Shown: positions 5,679-13,432, counted from the first letter of the stretch. The stretch is DNA of 17,007 nucleotides from JANWHF01 sp036276235 (GCA_036276235.1 DATBDZ010000208.1:1-17007); one strand, 5' to 3'. Notes: generated by a model not told the origin, from the sequence alone. Program-made: numbers and translations.

Positions 5679-7442
5679 ATGCCCTTCTCCGCCCAGCAGA
5701 CTTACACGATAGCCGTTCAACACCAGCAGGCGGGCCGGACGGGGCAGGCGGAGGCGCTGTATCGGCAGATCATCGCGCAAGTTCCCGATCATGCGGATGC
5801 GCTCCATATGCTGGGCGTTCTCCGATCGCAGGCGGGAGATTTGCAGGAAGGCGCTGCCCTACTCGAGCGCGCCGCCGCCGCGCGGCCGGGACATGCGATT
5901 TTTCACCTCAATCTCGGCAATGCTCTCAAAGGATTGCGACGGACCGACGCCGCCATCGGCGCTTATCAGCGTGCCGCGGCTCTTGGGCCGCAACTGCCCG
6001 AAGCCCATTACAATCTCGCCAACGCATACAGGGAAGTGGGCCGCCTTGAAGAGGCGATTGCGTCCTATCGCCGCGCGATCGCATTAAAGCCGGCCCTTGT
6101 TAATGCGAATTTCAATCTCGCCAATTCATTGCGTGATTCCAAGAAGGCCGAGGAAGCGATTGCCGCGTATCGGCAGACGCTTTTGCTCAAGCCGGATCAC
6201 GCCGGCGCTCTCAACAATCTTGGCAACACGCTGCAAGACCTCGGCCGTCATGGCGAGGCGGTCGCCACCTATCGGCTTGGGCTGACCCGCATTCCAAATC
6301 AGATTGATCTTCTCAACAACCTCGGCAACGCCTTGCAGAAGCAGGGTGATGTGCTGGAAGCGATTGAGATTCTTCAGCGCGCGCTGGCGCTCAAGCCGGA
6401 CAACGCCGCGGCGCTGGCGAATCTGGGAAATGCTTATCGCGCCAATCACCGGCCCGACCTGGCGGCGCAGGCGTATCAGCGCGCGCTGGAGTTGTCGCCG
6501 CAATCAGATGAGACGCGCTGGAATTTGAGCATGATGCAGTTGGTGTTGGGGAATCTGGCCGACGGCTGGCGATCGTATGAATCGCGAATCGAGCTGGCCA
6601 AAGAACTGCCGCGCAAATTCGATCAGCCGCGCTGGGATAGAACGCCTTTGAGCGGCCAGCGGATTCTGCTTCATCCGGAGCAGGGTCTCGGCGATTCGAT
6701 TCACTTTGTCCGCTACGCGCCCCTCGTCCGCGCGCGGGGTGGCGTGCCGATCGTTCAATGCCACGCGCTGCTGATGCGCCTCTTCAAAGGCCAGCCGGAT
6801 TTCGGGCAGATCGTCAACATGGACGATCCGCCGCCGCGATTTGATCTGCATTGCCCGCTCATGAGTTTGCCGCTGGCATTTGGAACGACGCTCGAAACCA
6901 TACCGGCGAATGTCCCGTACATCGCGCCGGATCCGGTCCTCGCCGCGCTCTGGCGGCAACGCGTGAACGCGGCGAGCAATCAGCGCAAGGTCGGCCTCGC
7001 CTGGGCCGGCAATCCCGATAATCGCAGCGACCATATCCGCTCGACGACGCTGGCAGCACTATCCCCGCTCGGACAAGTTGATGGCGTCGATTTCTTCAGC
7101 CTGCAAAAAGGCCCCGCCGCCACCAAGGCTCAATCGCCGCCGTCGGGAATGCGCCTGATCGACTGGACAAACGAGCTGCAAGACTTCGCCGACACGGCGG
7201 CGTTCATCAGCGCGCTCGATCTGGTCATCTGCGTCGATACCGCCGTCGCGCATCTCGCCGGCGCGATGGGCAAGCCGACATGGCTTCTGCTCCCCTTCGC
7301 CCCGGATTTCCGCTGGCTGCTCTATCGCCCCGATTCACCCTGGTATCCGACGATGCGGCTGTTTCGCCAATCCGAGCCGGAACGGTGGGAAGAACCGATC
7401 CGGCAGATTGCCGCTGAACTGAAGTCGTTTGCCGGGAAATGA
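5679..7442 (+). CDS. TPR protein with C-terminal glycosyltransferase 9-like domain
   Basis: A 587-residue protein with about eight tandem 34-residue tetratricopeptide repeats (residues 8-280; units such as EAHYNLANAYREVGRLEEAI). A GT-B fold domain related to ADP-heptose transferases follows (about 300-585). Seen in the latter: LLHPEQGLGDSIHFVRYAPL (330-349), VGLAWAGNP (438-446) and CVDTAVAHLAGAMGKPTWLL (518-537), the nucleotide-sugar binding region of the GT9 type. Architecture resembles TPR-glycosyltransferase proteins that modify proteins or envelope glycans; the acceptor cannot be told. No signal peptide, so probably cytoplasmic. No Shine-Dalgarno is seen before the ATG, which follows dsbD by 37 bp and a heptamer-repeat hairpin. 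It may be cotranscribed with dsbD. Confidence 0.88.
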   Translation: MPFSAQQTYTIAVQHQQAGRTGQAEALYRQIIAQVPDHADALHMLGVLRSQAGDLQEGAALLERAAAARPGHAIFHLNLGNALKGLRRTDAAIGAYQRAAALGPQLPEAHYNLANAYREVGRLEEAIASYRRAIALKPALVNANFNLANSLRDSKKAEEAIAAYRQTLLLKPDHAGALNNLGNTLQDLGRHGEAVATYRLGLTRIPNQIDLLNNLGNALQKQGDVLEAIEILQRALALKPDNAAALANLGNAYRANHRPDLAAQAYQRALELSPQSDETRWNLSMMQLVLGNLADGWRSYESRIELAKELPRKFDQPRWDRTPLSGQRILLHPEQGLGDSIHFVRYAPLVRARGGVPIVQCHALLMRLFKGQPDFGQIVNMDDPPPRFDLHCPLMSLPLAFGTTLETIPANVPYIAPDPVLAALWRQRVNAASNQRKVGLAWAGNPDNRSDHIRSTTLAALSPLGQVDGVDFFSLQKGPAATKAQSPPSGMRLIDWTNELQDFADTAAFISALDLVICVDTAVAHLAGAMGKPTWLLLPFAPDFRWLLYRPDSPWYPTMRLFRQSEPERWEEPIRQIAAELKSFAGK

Positions 7443-7460
7443 TCCCACGTGGCGCGCGGG

Positions 7461-7904
7461 TTATTTCGCCTCTTCGTTGGCCAGATCGATCTGGGCTTGG
7501 ATGCGGGCAAACCGAGCATCGATAGCATCAATGTGCCGCACGAGGCCGGCGGTTAACCGGCCGTCTGCATCCTTTTCCATCTCCTGAGCCGCAGTTACGC
7601 GAGCCGTCAGGATCTCGATGCGGCTCTTCTTGTCTTTGGCTGCCATCAGGCGCGCATCAGCCAATCGCATCGTCCAGGTCTGCACCTCCTGAACGGTCCC
7701 CAAGCCAGCCTTATAGAGCTCCTGAGCCTGTCTTTGAGCCGCTTCGGCGGTAGCAATCAACTGCGAAACCAACTCCGCCTTGACCTTCGATTCCACCGGC
7801 TGCGCCGGCGGCGGCACAACCTGCTGCGCCCGCCCACGGCTGATCAGCATCACGCACAACACGCAGAACAGTGTAATTAACGCCAATTGTTTGATTTGCC
7901 GCAT
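7461..7904 (-). CDS. Small exported helical protein of unknown function
   Basis: A 147-residue protein with a signal peptide (MRQIKQLALITLFCVLCVML, cleavage probably after RGRA-Q at about 26). A Pro-rich linker follows, then almost continuous amphipathic helix rich in Ala, Gln, Glu and Arg (about 38-147). Two helical segments look alike: AQRQAQELYKAGLGTVQEVQ and the later AQEMEKDADGRLTAGLVRHI. These recall the coiled-coil hairpin segments of TolC-like efflux proteins, but the protein is far too short to be one. A GAGGAG (7910-7915) sits five bases before the ATG, strongly supporting the start. It converges on the TPR/GT gene with 18 bp between stops. Function not recognised. Confidence 0.75.
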   Translation of the reverse strand: MRQIKQLALITLFCVLCVMLISRGRAQQVVPPPAQPVESKVKAELVSQLIATAEAAQRQAQELYKAGLGTVQEVQTWTMRLADARLMAAKDKKSRIEILTARVTAAQEMEKDADGRLTAGLVRHIDAIDARFARIQAQIDLANEEAK

Positions 7905-8048
7905 ACGTGCTCCTCAAGAAGGGAAGGGAACGAGCAATTTCAAGCAAAGCAGCTTACGAGTTTGCAATGGCGCGAACAACTGCTGACAGGCATAGGGTGG
8001 CTCGCGAAGCTCAAACCCGGCTACGTGAACCGAGATTCCAACCCCGAT

Positions 8049-8108
8049 AAAAACTAGCTGCGTCCTAGTTTTTTCGCGCGTCCTAGTTTTTTTGCGTCCT
8101 AGTTTTTT
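8049..8108 (+). repeat. Triplicated GCGTCCTAGTTTTTT motif
   Basis: Three copies begin at 8060, 8078 and 8094 (spacings 18 and 16). The first can pair with the preceding AAAAACTAG (8049-8057) to make a 9-bp stem with a 7-nt loop and a trailing T-run, like an AT-rich terminator. No plus-strand gene ends nearby, so a terminator role would require read-through from 5679-7442 or an unseen small RNA. Confidence 0.55.
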
Positions 8109-8121
8109 CGCGTGTCATAAT

Positions 8122-8210
8122 CGGGTGCCACAGGTCGGCGTACCCGCAGACCTGTGTCTTCTGATGGGCTGAAGACACAGGTCTCGGAGTACCGCGACCT
8201 GTGGCACCCG
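8122..8210. repeat. 40-bp-arm hairpin with diverged centre
   Basis: Arms 8122-8161 and 8171-8210 are inverted repeats around a 9-nt loop. The outer 16 and inner 14 bp pair perfectly. The central 10 bp differ (GCGTACCCGC against CGGTACTCCG) but both keep GTAC at the same place. It lies about 110 bp upstream of the gene at 8321. Confidence 0.85.
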
Positions 8211-8320
8211 CGAGCGATGTCGGCCCAAGTACTTTCTTCCGATTTGTGAGCCCAACCTGCAACCATTCGGCAACCTGGCCGTGATAGATGCGGAGATGAA
8301 ACTTCTGACCCGGGGACATC

Positions 8321-9277
8321 ATGTTCTTACGACTCAAGTGGATCGTGACTGGGGTAGCGGGGGCATCGCTTCTTGTCTGCATGAGCGTCAACGCGAGCGG
8401 ACAAGTCGCGGCTTCACAGCCTGCGACGCAGCCATCAAAGGCCGCAGTTTCGGCTGGCCGCGAACCGGAGATTCGCTTGTTCAGGCTCGAAAGACTCGAT
8501 GCGACAGAATTCGCGAGCTTGGTGACGGCAATTTTCAAATCGGAAGCCGCGCGTGGGCCTGCCGACGCCACTTGGGGCGTCGGCGACTTGCACAGTGTGC
8601 ATGTCGAGACACAAACCAACACGCTGGTTGCGGTCGGCGATGTTCAGGCGGTATCGGTGATTGAAGGCCTTGTGCAGAAGCTGGATCTACCGGAGACGAA
8701 ATCGCAACAGGAGTTGCGCCACTTTCAGTTACGCAGTGCCAGTGCGACGGATGCTACGAAGATTCTCGATGGGCTTTTCCGTTCCGAACCGCAGGCTGCA
8801 CTTCCATCCACACGTCCAGCGAACGTTGCCTTGCGGTTTCCAGTGCGCGTAGTGCCGGATGCGAAAGCCAATACCCTGTTCGTACTTGCCGACGCCGAGT
8901 CTATGCGGCTCGTCGAGGAGGTTTTGAACAAGCTTGAGGTCAACGATGGCCCCACCGAACCGCCGGACCTGTGCGTCTTTCACCTTGAGCATGCCAAGGC
9001 TGGCCCAGCCGCCACGATGTTGATGGCGCTCTTCAAGTTCGAGGGATTTCCACCTGTGCAAGACGCCGAGGCAGTTCAAGACCCTTGGTACTTCAATGCT
9101 GTTGCCTACGAGCCTACGAATTCCGTCATGATGGCCGGCAGCAGAGCGGCGATTCACAAGGCAACGGAGATTCTGGAAGAAGTCGAGCGATCATCAACTC
9201 CAACCACCAATCCCACGACGCAGAAAGCCGAGCAACCGACGACGTTCAAATTCGATCTGCGGCGAGCTGATGAGTAA
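8321..9277 (+). CDS. Exported protein with three secretin-N-like domains
   Basis: A 318-residue protein with a signal peptide (MFLRLKWIVTGVAGASLLVC, cleaved near residue 27) and three repeated modules at about 51-122, 132-207 and 217-290. Each reads as a strand (IRLFRLERLDA, LRHFQLRSASA, LCVFHLEHAKA), a helix ending in ALF/AIF, a strand pair around NTL or NSV (VETQTNTLVAVG, VPDAKANTLFVLA, YEPTNSVMMAG) and a second helix. This matches the ring-building N1/N2 domains (NolW-like, PF03958) of type II/III secretins and type IV pilus PilQ. No secretin pore domain follows; the C-terminus is Thr/Pro/Gln-rich. GGGGA lies five bases before the ATG. No secretion genes are adjacent, so the partner is unknown. 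Confidence 0.75.
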   Translation: MFLRLKWIVTGVAGASLLVCMSVNASGQVAASQPATQPSKAAVSAGREPEIRLFRLERLDATEFASLVTAIFKSEAARGPADATWGVGDLHSVHVETQTNTLVAVGDVQAVSVIEGLVQKLDLPETKSQQELRHFQLRSASATDATKILDGLFRSEPQAALPSTRPANVALRFPVRVVPDAKANTLFVLADAESMRLVEEVLNKLEVNDGPTEPPDLCVFHLEHAKAGPAATMLMALFKFEGFPPVQDAEAVQDPWYFNAVAYEPTNSVMMAGSRAAIHKATEILEEVERSSTPTTNPTTQKAEQPTTFKFDLRRADE

Positions 9278-9380
9278 GAATTGAGGCGTCCATCGCCTTC
9301 CGATACAATTCACTTCTATTCCGCGGAAGAGGGTAGGTAACCAAGTCCTGGTTTTCGCATCGTGTTTGTTTTTCGCGTGT

Positions 9381-9385
9381 GGAGG
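9381..9385 (+). promoter_or_regulatory. Shine-Dalgarno site fixing the GTG start at 9392
   Basis: GGAGG is followed after six bases by GTG (9392-9394). The upstream ATG at 9362 has no such site and would add ten residues with no zinc-ribbon role, so the GTG is preferred. Confidence 0.65.
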
Positions 9386-9391
9386 TGGCAC

Positions 9392-10624
9392 GTGTCTGAG
9401 TCTCAACGCAAGTTCTCCTGCGGCCGTTGCGGGCGAAAGTATACATGGCAGGCGAAATACTCCGGCCGGCGGCTGCGCTGCGCCTGCGGGGAGGAGGTGC
9501 TCGTGCCGGCGGAAATCACTTCCCCGCAAGAGCAATTTGAGCAGATGTACGAGGTGGGGGAAGACGTGCTCCCGCCGCCCCCGCCGCCGCCTGCCGTTTC
9601 GGTGATGGTCGAGCATGCGCCGCGGCGAGGGCTTCGTAAGGACGAGCCCAAGGCGCCGAATCTCATGATGCGCTCGCTGCGCAACGTGTGGCTGCCGACC
9701 GCTTTTTTGGTGCTGGGATTTCTTGGCACCACTCTTTGGGTCGGCTCGCAGTTCGCCCGTGCTGGGGGCGCGGGCGCGCTGGGCTTCGTGCTGCTGTTCA
9801 CTGCCGCGCCAGTGTTTTTGGTCTTCCTTGGGTTTGGAAAGATGCGCGGCCAAGATCTGGGCCTGAGCTTTGTCTCCTTTGTCACCGGCGCGTTCAAGAT
9901 CACGTCGCTCATTCTGGCCGCCGACGCCGTGGTGTTGTGGATCTTCGAATGGCTGCGGCGGATCGACGCCTACACGTTTCACTCGGTGAGAGGAATGATG
10001 CTGATCGCGGCGCTGTTTGTCGCGTCGGTCATCTTCGTGATCAAGGCCGGGTCGCTCTGCCTCTTTTATTCGCAGGACGATGACTTCGTGGCCGCCGGAT
10101 TTCCGCTGGCGATGATTTCCTGGGGGGCGCACTTCGTGCTCTTCATCGTGCTGGCGATTGTGTTCGCGAACATGAGCACCACCCAACAGGCGGCGATCGC
10201 CACCTCGTTTAACATCCCGGTGATGGCGCCGGTGACGCAGCCGGTCGAGGCGGCGCCGTCGACCGCGCCCGTTGTCAAAGAGTATCTGCCGACCCCCGGC
10301 GACCGCGGAATCCAGCAGGAGCTGAATAACACAGAGATGGTGTGGGATGCGGTGGGCTGGAAGAACAACCGGTATTTTGACGATCATCTGGTCGATGAGC
10401 TGGTCGATAAGCTCCTCGCCGCCGGCGCACTTCATGTGTACGTGAACTTTAGCGGCGCGAAAAACGCGCGGCCAAACTTTGGCTACGCCATGCTACCGCT
10501 CAACGACGAAGGCCGCGCCCGCGTCCGGGCGGTGTATGACAAATACGTCGAGGAAAACAACATCACGACCTCCCAACCCGAACCGGATTTGAATCGGTTT
10601 ATTATTTTGCATTTCAAGAGGTGA
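9392..10624 (+). CDS. Zinc-ribbon membrane protein of unknown function
   Basis: A 410-residue protein starting at GTG. It opens with a small zinc ribbon, C10-x2-C13 (FSCGRCGRKYTW) and C30-x-C32 (RLRCACGEEVLVPA), a kind of N-terminal ribbon often found on planctomycete membrane and signalling proteins. A poly-Pro linker (about 60-67) follows, then about five membrane helices (roughly 98-117, 127-147, 165-187, 200-224, 236-260). The C-terminal part (about 300-410) is soluble, with an EL-rich helix (HLVDELVDKLLAAGALHVYV) and ends FIILHFKR; I do not recognise this domain. The position after a secretin-N protein on the same strand (114 bp gap) allows but does not prove cotranscription. Function unknown. 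Confidence 0.8.
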   Translation: MSESQRKFSCGRCGRKYTWQAKYSGRRLRCACGEEVLVPAEITSPQEQFEQMYEVGEDVLPPPPPPPAVSVMVEHAPRRGLRKDEPKAPNLMMRSLRNVWLPTAFLVLGFLGTTLWVGSQFARAGGAGALGFVLLFTAAPVFLVFLGFGKMRGQDLGLSFVSFVTGAFKITSLILAADAVVLWIFEWLRRIDAYTFHSVRGMMLIAALFVASVIFVIKAGSLCLFYSQDDDFVAAGFPLAMISWGAHFVLFIVLAIVFANMSTTQQAAIATSFNIPVMAPVTQPVEAAPSTAPVVKEYLPTPGDRGIQQELNNTEMVWDAVGWKNNRYFDDHLVDELVDKLLAAGALHVYVNFSGAKNARPNFGYAMLPLNDEGRARVRAVYDKYVEENNITTSQPEPDLNRFIILHFKR

Positions 10625-10635
10625 CGCAGCCGCAA

Positions 10636-10675
10636 GAACCCCCACCCTAACCCGCCCCCGGAGTACCGGAGGAGG
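10636..10675. repeat. GGAGTACC palindrome at the surE 3' end
   Basis: This copy (ACCCCCACCCTAACCCGCCC then CCGGAGTACCGGAGGAGG) covers the last codons and TAG stop of surE on the minus strand. It also lies 11 bp past the stop of the plus-strand gene 9392-10624, so it separates two convergent genes and could serve both as a 3' hairpin. Confidence 0.8.
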
Positions 10676-11459
10676 CGACCGAAGGCCTTCGCTGGTCGCC
10701 CCACTCGCGGCCTTCCCATTCGTGCAATAGCGGATAATGCGTCAGATCAAACTGCAGCGGCGTGATCGTGATGTATCCGTCGCGCAGGGCGGCGACGTCG
10801 GTGTCGCCTTCCGTGTTCCCCAAGGTGAAAATCGTGCTGTTCCAGAAATACTGGCGGCCGCGCGGGTCGCGGCGGTCTTCGTAGGTGTCGAGCCAGCCGC
10901 GCGTGCATTGGCGGACGATCCGCGTGCCGGTCGGCTCTTCGCCGGGCTGCATCGCTGGCAGATTGATCGACGCCACCTGTCCCGCCCGCAAACCGGCGGC
11001 GAGGATTTGCTCGATCGTCTGCCGCCCCCAAATCGCCGCTCGCGCATAATCGGTCTGGTTGTAATCGCGCAAATAAAGCGACAGCGCGATCGCCGGCAAA
11101 CCAAGAAACGCCCCTTCAATCGCCGCGGCAACGGTGCCGCTGTAGATCACATTAATGCCGACGTTCGCGCCGGAATTGATTCCGCTCACGACCAGATCCG
11201 GCTGGCGCGGGAGCAGCTTGGAGACCGCCAGTTTCACGCAATCAGCCGGCCGCCCGCCGACCGCGGTGCCCACGAAATCTTCGCCGACTTTCACCTGATT
11301 CGTCAGGATCGGCGTGGCGATGGTGATGCCATGGCCGGCAGCGCTCTGCACGGTCTCGGGGGCGACGACATGAACCTCGCCGAGGCGCGTGAGCTCGCGG
11401 TACATCGCCACCAAGCCGGGCGCGGTGATGCCATCATCGTTGGTCAGAAGAATCAGCAT
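10647..11459 (-). CDS. surE: 5'/3'-nucleotidase SurE
   Basis: A 270-residue metal-dependent phosphatase that removes phosphate from nucleoside 5'- and 3'-monophosphates, important in stationary-phase survival in several bacteria. Seen: TNDDG at 6-10 giving metal ligands D8 and D9, S39 in VQSAAGHG, N95 in SGINSGANVG, and YSGTVAAAIEG (106-116). These positions match the known metal site of the family. It follows nuoC by 12 nt with no good purine-rich site before the ATG, so translation may be coupled. The last ten or so residues (ending SSGTPGAG) come from an intergenic repeat that supplies the stop; the family normally ends a little earlier, so this tail is probably a passive extension. Confidence 0.95.
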   Translation of the reverse strand: MLILLTNDDGITAPGLVAMYRELTRLGEVHVVAPETVQSAAGHGITIATPILTNQVKVGEDFVGTAVGGRPADCVKLAVSKLLPRQPDLVVSGINSGANVGINVIYSGTVAAAIEGAFLGLPAIALSLYLRDYNQTDYARAAIWGRQTIEQILAAGLRAGQVASINLPAMQPGEEPTGTRIVRQCTRGWLDTYEDRRDPRGRQYFWNSTIFTLGNTEGDTDVAALRDGYITITPLQFDLTHYPLLHEWEGREWGDQRRPSVASSGTPGAG

Positions 11460-11471
11460 GGGAGGGGAAAC

Positions 11472-12050
11472 TTACGCCCCCTCGCGCGAGATGATCTTGT
11501 AATCTTCGCGTTCACCGACGCCGCGCAGCGGATAGTCTTTGCGAAGCGGATAGCTGCCGAAGCCGTTCCAGGTGAGGATTCGCCGCAGGTCGGGGTGGCC
11601 GACGAAGATGATTCCCATCATGTCGTACACTTCGCGCTCCATCCATTCGGCGCCGGGCCAAACGCCGGTGACGCTGTGCACCTTCAGACCCGGGTCGCCC
11701 TTGGTCGCCAGGTCTTCATCGCGCGGGGCGGTGCCGGGAGCCGTCTCGTGCTGCGGGTCGAGAAACACCTTCAGCCACAGGCGATCGCTGTTGTCGATCG
11801 AAGTCAGGCCATAATTGACGGCAAAGCGATGCTCCGCGCCGGGATAGTTCAGGTAATCCACCGAGTTGACATCGGCGAGCATGTCATAGCGCAGGTCGGC
11901 GTCGTCGCGCAGAAACGTGCAGACCTCGACCAGTTTTTCGCGCGGGACGACAACCGTCACCATGTCGCGAAACTCGCCGACGAACAGCTTGGTGTCGGCG
12001 AATCGTTCCTTCAAAGGCTTGAGCGCGCGATGCTCGATCGAACGGTGCAT
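11472..12050 (-). CDS. nuoC: NADH-quinone oxidoreductase subunit C (NuoC)
   Basis: A 192-residue homologue of the 30-kDa subunit of respiratory complex I, which lies in the peripheral arm beside the Q-site subunits. Seen: the family signature WMEREVYDMMGIIFVGHPDL (136-155), then RRILTWNGFGSYPLRKDYPL (156-175). An insertion-like segment (about 99-122, PQHETAPGTAPRDEDL) follows the central strand. It is the single-domain form, not the NuoCD fusion. Normally nuoC sits between nuoB and nuoD; here the neighbours are surE (12 nt downstream) and an Asp-box protein upstream, so other subunits must be encoded elsewhere. AAGGA lies four bases before the ATG, and a promoter candidate lies at 12085-12113. 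Confidence 0.95.
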   Translation of the reverse strand: MHRSIEHRALKPLKERFADTKLFVGEFRDMVTVVVPREKLVEVCTFLRDDADLRYDMLADVNSVDYLNYPGAEHRFAVNYGLTSIDNSDRLWLKVFLDPQHETAPGTAPRDEDLATKGDPGLKVHSVTGVWPGAEWMEREVYDMMGIIFVGHPDLRRILTWNGFGSYPLRKDYPLRGVGEREDYKIISREGA

Positions 12051-12084
12051 GAGGTCCTTTCGGTGACTTCCAATCGAAGGCGGG

Positions 12085-12113
12085 ATTGTTCAGAAGCGCG
12101 GCGGGCTCGTCAA
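12085..12113 (-). promoter_or_regulatory. Sigma-70-like promoter candidate for nuoC-surE
   Basis: On the minus strand TTGACG (12108-12113) and AACAAT (12085-12090) are spaced by exactly 17 bp, about 35 bp before the nuoC start. The -35 matches five of six consensus bases, the -10 four of six. Confidence 0.4.
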
Positions 12114-12162
12114 GTCAGGGGCCACATCTGCGGGTGCGTGCGAATATCAACGACGAGTCTTG

Positions 12163-12275
12163 TCCCCTCCTCCGGTACTCCGGGGGGAGGGTTAGGGTGG
12201 GGGCCTCCTGCGAGCAGCGCCGGTTCTACACAACCCCCACCCCAGCCCTCCCCCGGAGTACCGGAGGAGGGAGAA
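12163..12275. repeat. Inverted pair of GGTACTCC palindromes
   Basis: Copies at 12163-12203 and 12234-12275 are near-identical in opposite orientation (each contains CCTCCGGTACTCCGGGG), and each is itself palindromic around TACT or AGTA. They lie between nuoC and the Asp-box protein gene. Transcripts could form either two small hairpins or one long one with a 30-nt loop. Confidence 0.85.
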
Positions 12276-12294
12276 ATACCGGCCGCCTAACGGA

Positions 12295-13359
12295 TCACGC
12301 ACCGCCCATCTCCCACTTGACGATCACGTTGTCTTCCTTGGTCTCGGTCGATCGCCAGGCGTAGATGCTTTGGCTCTTTTCGCTGAAGCAGATGCCGCTG
12401 GGTTTGAAGGGAAGCTCGGGGCCGAAGGGCTGCCAGGTTTGGCCGGCGTCTGCCGAGACGTAAAGCTGCTTGCCGACCGGCGCTACCAGACGCTTGCCGT
12501 CAATCTCGAGCGGGTTGTCCTTCACTGGCCCTTCGAGCTGCTGCCAGGTTTTGCCTTTGTCGGTGCTTTTGACCAAGCCCTTGGCCCAGAGGGTTTGCCA
12601 ATAGATCGTGCCATCCGCAGTGACACAGGCCGGGCCGCTCGGGCCGGCGTCGGATGTCTTTGCCCAAGTTGCGCCGCCGTCTTCGGTGCGATAGATGCCG
12701 AACGACGCCCCCTGCTTCCAGCCGGCGGCATTTGTGATGTATGTGTTGGCGTCGATGACGATCACATCGCTGGAGAAATTCGTGTTATCGGGAAGTTTGT
12801 CGCCGATGAGCTGCCAGGTCTGTCCGCCATCCGCTGATTTTTCGAGACTGCGCGGCTGCTCGTGATGGCCGACGATGATCGTCTTGCGCAGCGGGTCGGT
12901 GAAATCGACGCCGATGTTATCGATGTGGGCGATCTTGCCGAGCGGCGTAAAGGTTTTGCCACCGTCGGCGGTTTTGAAGGCGCCGGGGCCTTCGTAGCTG
13001 CCGCTCGTCCAGAAGATTTGCGAATCGGCCGGGTCGAAGAGAATTCTATATGGGCGATTTCGGACGAGGATGGCATCATCCGCCCCAAGCTTCTTCCAGG
13101 TTTTGCCGCGATCTTCGGTGATCCACAAGCCCGCTTCGCTGACGCCCGCGATAACGCGATCGGATCCAGGGACGGCGGCCATCGTCGTCACGCCCGCGTA
13201 GCCCCATTTCACGCCGCCCACGTTTGTCGTCACGTTGACCCACATGCCGGACGGCTTGGTTTGCTGCGCGCGCAGCATCGACGGCGTTCCGCTCAACGTG
13301 AGCAGAACGAGCCCAAGGAGAATTCTGATATCCCGCGCGAATCGCCGAGTCATGCGCAC
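12295..13359 (-). CDS. Exported BNR/Asp-box beta-propeller protein
   Basis: A 354-residue protein with a signal peptide (about 1-31, ending SMLRA-Q) and six Asp-box motifs of S/T-x-D-x-G-x-T-W type: TEDRGKTW (81), TADGGKTF (130), SADGGQTW (175), TEDGGATW (225), STDKGKTW (265) and SADAGQTW (302). Even spacing of 35-50 residues predicts a six- or seven-bladed propeller of the sialidase/sortilin fold. The catalytic Arg triad and FRIP motif of sialidases are not seen, so it is more likely a binding or photosystem-assembly-factor-like propeller than an enzyme. The first codon at 13359 is GTG; the ATG at 13353 is equally possible. It ends just beyond the palindrome pair 12163-12275. Confidence 0.85.
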   Translation of the reverse strand: MRMTRRFARDIRILLGLVLLTLSGTPSMLRAQQTKPSGMWVNVTTNVGGVKWGYAGVTTMAAVPGSDRVIAGVSEAGLWITEDRGKTWKKLGADDAILVRNRPYRILFDPADSQIFWTSGSYEGPGAFKTADGGKTFTPLGKIAHIDNIGVDFTDPLRKTIIVGHHEQPRSLEKSADGGQTWQLIGDKLPDNTNFSSDVIVIDANTYITNAAGWKQGASFGIYRTEDGGATWAKTSDAGPSGPACVTADGTIYWQTLWAKGLVKSTDKGKTWQQLEGPVKDNPLEIDGKRLVAPVGKQLYVSADAGQTWQPFGPELPFKPSGICFSEKSQSIYAWRSTETKEDNVIVKWEMGGA

Positions 13360-13432
13360 TGTCCCAACCCTACAGCATATCCACCGGAATTTGAATGCGC
13401 ATTACGCGGCGACGTTGCAGGCAAAAAGCGAG

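Larger units (their letters stand above)
7905..8320. other. Repeat-rich 416-bp intergenic stretch
   Basis: This gap between two divergent exported-protein genes holds no supported ORF. It contains the promoter region and Shine-Dalgarno of the 7461-7904 gene, a triplicated T-rich motif (8049-8108), a 40-bp-arm hairpin (8122-8210), and about 100 bp of leader before the gene at 8321. The parts 7930-8040 and 8211-8310 show nothing recognisable. Confidence 0.7.

Noticed and set aside
9194..10435. Minus-strand ORF of 413 codons
   Set aside because: It is antisense to the zinc-ribbon protein, has a charged low-complexity composition (HHRDVKRGGDRR type), and no ribosome site supports it.
10676..10736. 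GTACTC repeat translated in other frames as RYSGGG-type peptides
   Set aside because: Short ORFs ending in repeat-coded peptides in several frames have no ribosome site or homology; only the dedA and surE tails belong to real genes.
10737..12290. Plus-strand ORF of 517 codons spanning surE and nuoC
   Set aside because: Both minus-strand genes are unambiguous homologues; this frame crosses their junction and the repeats and is rich in Arg, His and Asp, typical of a shadow.
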